Part shown: one piece after another, positions 4,497 to 6,367 of the stretch
Numbering within the stretch: position 1 is the stretch's first letter
How the letters are laid out: each line of letters begins with the position of its first letter
Assembly: GCA_963204845.1 (NCBI GenBank)
Contig: CAUJIL010000193.1
Location: 1 to 6,367, forward strand
Origin: Pseudomonadota bacterium
GTDB taxonomy: Bacteria; Pseudomonadota; Gammaproteobacteria; Pseudomonadales; UBA5518
DNA length: 6,367 nucleotides
Reading direction: 5' to 3'
Made by a program: the position numbers and the translations under genes
The notes under the pieces: generated by a model
What the model was told of the DNA's origin: nothing
The model's database searches: none
What the model saw: only the letters and a program-made list of their open reading frames with translations

Positions 4497-5959
4497 CGAG
4501 GAAGCACACTCCCACCCATCAGGTACTCGTCGATCGCGCGCGCGGCCTGGCGGCCTTCGCGGATCGCCCACACCACCAGCGACTGGCCGCGACGCATATC
4601 GCCTGCCGCGAACACCTTGTCGACGCTGGTGCGGTACGCCTGCGCGCCCTCGGTCGTGGCACGGGCGTTCTCGCGCATGTCCTTCGCGACCCCGAAAGCC
4701 TCGAGCACGCTGCCCACCGGCGACACGAAGCCCATCGCGAGCAGCACCAGGTCGGCCTTGACGGTGCGCTCCGATCCCTCGATCTCGATGAACCGCCCGT
4801 CCTTCATCTCGACGTCGACGGTGCGGATCGCCTTCAGCTTGCCCTTCTCGCCGATGAATTCCTTGGTCGAGATCGCGAACACGCGCTCACAGCCTTCCTG
4901 GTGGCTGGATGAGGTGCGCAGCTTGTACGGCCAGTAAGGCCAGGTCAGCAGCTTGTCTTCCTGCTCGGGCGGCATCGGCAGCAGTTCGAACTGCGTGACG
5001 CTGGCCGCGCCGTGGCGGTTCGAGGTGCCCACGCAGTCGCTGCCGGTGTCGCCGCCGCCGATCACGATCACGTGCTTGCCGGCCGCCGAGATCTGCTTCT
5101 TCACCTTGTCACCGGCGTTGACGCGGTTCTGCTGTGGCAGGAACTCCATCGCGAAGTGGACGCCGTCGAGCTCGCGACCTGGCGCCGGCAGGTCGCGCGG
5201 TTGCTCGGCGCCGCCGGCGAGCAGCACCGCGTCGAAGTCGCGCAACAACTCCTCCGCGGGCAGCGTCTGCTGCGCGAGGTTCGTGACCTTGCTGCCAGCC
5301 GGCAGCCCGCCGACCAGCACACCGGTGCGAAAGCTCACGCCCTCGGCGTTCATCTGCGCCACGCGGCGCTCGATCAGCGACTTGTCGAGCTTGAAATCGG
5401 GGATCCCGTAACGCATCAGGCCGCCGATGCGGTCGTTCTTCTCGAGCACGGTGACCTCGTGGCCGGCACGCGCGAGTTGCTGCGCCGCCGCGAGCCCGGA
5501 CGGTCCGGAGCCGACGATCGCCACACGCTTGCCGGTCTTGACCGCCGCCACCTGCGGCACGACCCAGCCCTCGTCCCAGCCGCGATCGATGATCGCGTGC
5601 TCGATCGACTTGATGCCGACCGGCACGTTGTTGAAGTTCAGCGTGCACGCGGCCTCGCAGGGCGCGGGGCAGATACGCCCGGTGACCTCGGGGAAGTTGT
5701 TGGTCGAGTGCAGCACCGCGAGCGCGGCGCGCCACTGGTCACGGTAGACCAGGTCGTTGAAGTCCGGGATCACGTTGTTGACCGGGCAGCCGTTGTTGCA
5801 GAACGGCGTGCCGCAATCCATGCAGCGCGCCCCCTGCTGGCGCGCCTGCGCGGGTTCGAGCGCGATCACGAACTCGCGATGGTGCCCCAGCCGCTCGGCG
5901 GCCGGCGCGTAACCCTCTTCCAGCCGCTCGTACTCGAGGAAACCGGTGACCTTGCCCAT
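4493..5959 (-). CDS. gltD: Glutamate synthase (NADPH) small subunit
   Basis: GltD is the FAD and iron-sulfur subunit of NADPH glutamate synthase; it oxidises NADPH and passes electrons to GltB, which makes two glutamates from 2-oxoglutarate and glutamine. The protein has 488 residues, slightly longer than E. coli GltD (about 470). The N-terminal ferredoxin-like part has two Cys groups: 46, 49, 54 and 58 (CMDCGTPFCNNGCP), then 97, 101 and 105 (CPAPCEAAC), which bind the two [4Fe-4S] clusters. The FAD Rossmann motif is VAIVGSGPSG (146-155), the NADPH-binding motif VIVIGGGDTG (297-306), and the C-terminal FAD contact VFAAGDMRRGQS (449-460). ATG 5959 has a strong GGAGG (5973-5969) 9 nt upstream. 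Related FAD/Fe-S oxidoreductases share this architecture, but the GltB end 28 bp upstream on the same strand settles the identity. All key residues are present. Confidence 0.97.
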   Translation of the reverse strand: MGKVTGFLEYERLEEGYAPAAERLGHHREFVIALEPAQARQQGARCMDCGTPFCNNGCPVNNVIPDFNDLVYRDQWRAALAVLHSTNNFPEVTGRICPAPCEAACTLNFNNVPVGIKSIEHAIIDRGWDEGWVVPQVAAVKTGKRVAIVGSGPSGLAAAQQLARAGHEVTVLEKNDRIGGLMRYGIPDFKLDKSLIERRVAQMNAEGVSFRTGVLVGGLPAGSKVTNLAQQTLPAEELLRDFDAVLLAGGAEQPRDLPAPGRELDGVHFAMEFLPQQNRVNAGDKVKKQISAAGKHVIVIGGGDTGSDCVGTSNRHGAASVTQFELLPMPPEQEDKLLTWPYWPYKLRTSSSHQEGCERVFAISTKEFIGEKGKLKAIRTVDVEMKDGRFIEIEGSERTVKADLVLLAMGFVSPVGSVLEAFGVAKDMRENARATTEGAQAYRTSVDKVFAAGDMRRGQSLVVWAIREGRQAARAIDEYLMGGSVLPR

Positions 5960-5987
5960 GTTGCCAATCCTCCGCAGTCGGTCGTGC

Positions 5988-6367
5988 TCAGGCGCTGGCG
6001 GCCTGGCGGGTCGAGTTGATGTCGGCGAGTGCGCGCCGGTATTCGTGCGGGAACACCTTCACGAAGCGTTCACGCGCGTTCTCCCAGTCGTCGAGCACCT
6101 CGCGCGCGCGCAGCGATCCGGTCCAGCGGTGGTGCTGCTCGACCAGGGCGCGCAGCAGCGCCTCGTCGGTCTGGCCCTGGTGCCAGACCGCCCGGTCTAC
6201 GCTTGCCTCCTGCTCGCGCGCCGGCAGCACGTCCTCGAGTGCCACCATCGCGGTATTGCAGCGTTGCGCGAAGGCGCCGTCCTCGTCGTAGACGTAGGCG
6301 ATGCCGCCGGACATGCCGGCCGCGAAATTGCGCCCGGTCAGGCCGAGCACGACGACGGTGCCGCCGG
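5988..6367 (-). CDS. gltB: Glutamate synthase (NADPH) large subunit, C-terminal end (5' part beyond window)
   Basis: These are the last 126 residues of a protein normally near 1,500 residues long. The visible part is the end of the GXGXG beta-helix domain, with GGTVVVLGLTGRNFAAGMSG directly inside the right edge, then GGIAYVYDEDGAF. The usual helical tail follows: LVEQHHRWTGSLRAREVLDD, then FVKVFPHEYRRAL, where E. coli GltB has a similar HTGS..ILANW..FALVKP arrangement. This domain is structural and sits between the FMN synthase site and the amidotransferase domain; the catalytic parts are out of view. TGA is at 5990-5988 and gltD starts 28 bp downstream, so the two subunits are in one operon in the usual gltB-gltD order. 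The gltB promoter is not in the window. Confidence 0.95.
   Translation of the reverse strand, partial: GGTVVVLGLTGRNFAAGMSGGIAYVYDEDGAFAQRCNTAMVALEDVLPAREQEASVDRAVWHQGQTDEALLRALVEQHHRWTGSLRAREVLDDWENARERFVKVFPHEYRRALADINSTRQAASA

Noticed and set aside
4493..5959. Alternative identity as another GltD-like oxidoreductase (e.g. dihydropyrimidine dehydrogenase or NfnB type)
   Set aside because: These share the same fold and motifs, but the adjacent upstream gene ends in a clear GltB C-terminus and the spacing is that of an operon.

Overview
The window is high-GC DNA, very probably from a proteobacterium and most likely a gammaproteobacterium. The pointers are a FliO gene behind what looks like a sigma-54 promoter, a standard two-subunit NADPH-type GltBD, and GC-rich third codon positions throughout. 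I cannot place it below class level. Coding density is high: six protein genes, two of them cut by the window edges, and only two intergenic gaps over 100 bp.

Layout, left to right. (1) Bases 1-311, minus strand: the N-terminal part of fliO, a flagellar export-apparatus assembly factor; the rest lies beyond the left edge. (2) Bases 312-442: a gap with a near-perfect sigma-54 (-24/-12) promoter pointing at fliO, a 12-bp palindrome touching its -24 box, and four tandem copies of an 8-mer that end next to the upstream gene's stop codon. (3) Bases 443-1801, minus strand: a beta-CASP metallo-beta-lactamase RNase of the CPSF-73-like family. (4) Bases 1802-2091: a divergent intergenic region holding a 16-bp dyad and a long nested palindrome (about 1910-2029) with 26/30-identical inverted arms. 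(5) Bases 2092-4496, plus strand: a two-gene, translationally coupled operon made of an archaeal-type thymidine/AMP phosphorylase and a divergent PRPP-synthase homologue. (6) Bases 4493-6367, minus strand: the gltBD glutamate synthase operon, with gltB cut by the right edge. The plus-strand operon and gltD converge so closely that one CTAG supplies both stop codons.

How the genes could work together. GltBD is core nitrogen assimilation, and fliO belongs to flagellar assembly. The three genes in the middle are the most interesting. A predicted RNase is divergent from a nucleoside/NMP phosphorylase, whose gene overlaps that of a PRPP-synthase-like protein. They could form an RNA or nucleotide salvage route (RNA to NMP to ribose-1,5-bisphosphate plus base, then phosphoribosyl chemistry). 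It would resemble the archaeal pentose-bisphosphate pathway, but no ribose-1,5-bisphosphate isomerase or RuBisCO is visible in this window. That functional link is inference from gene order and family membership only.
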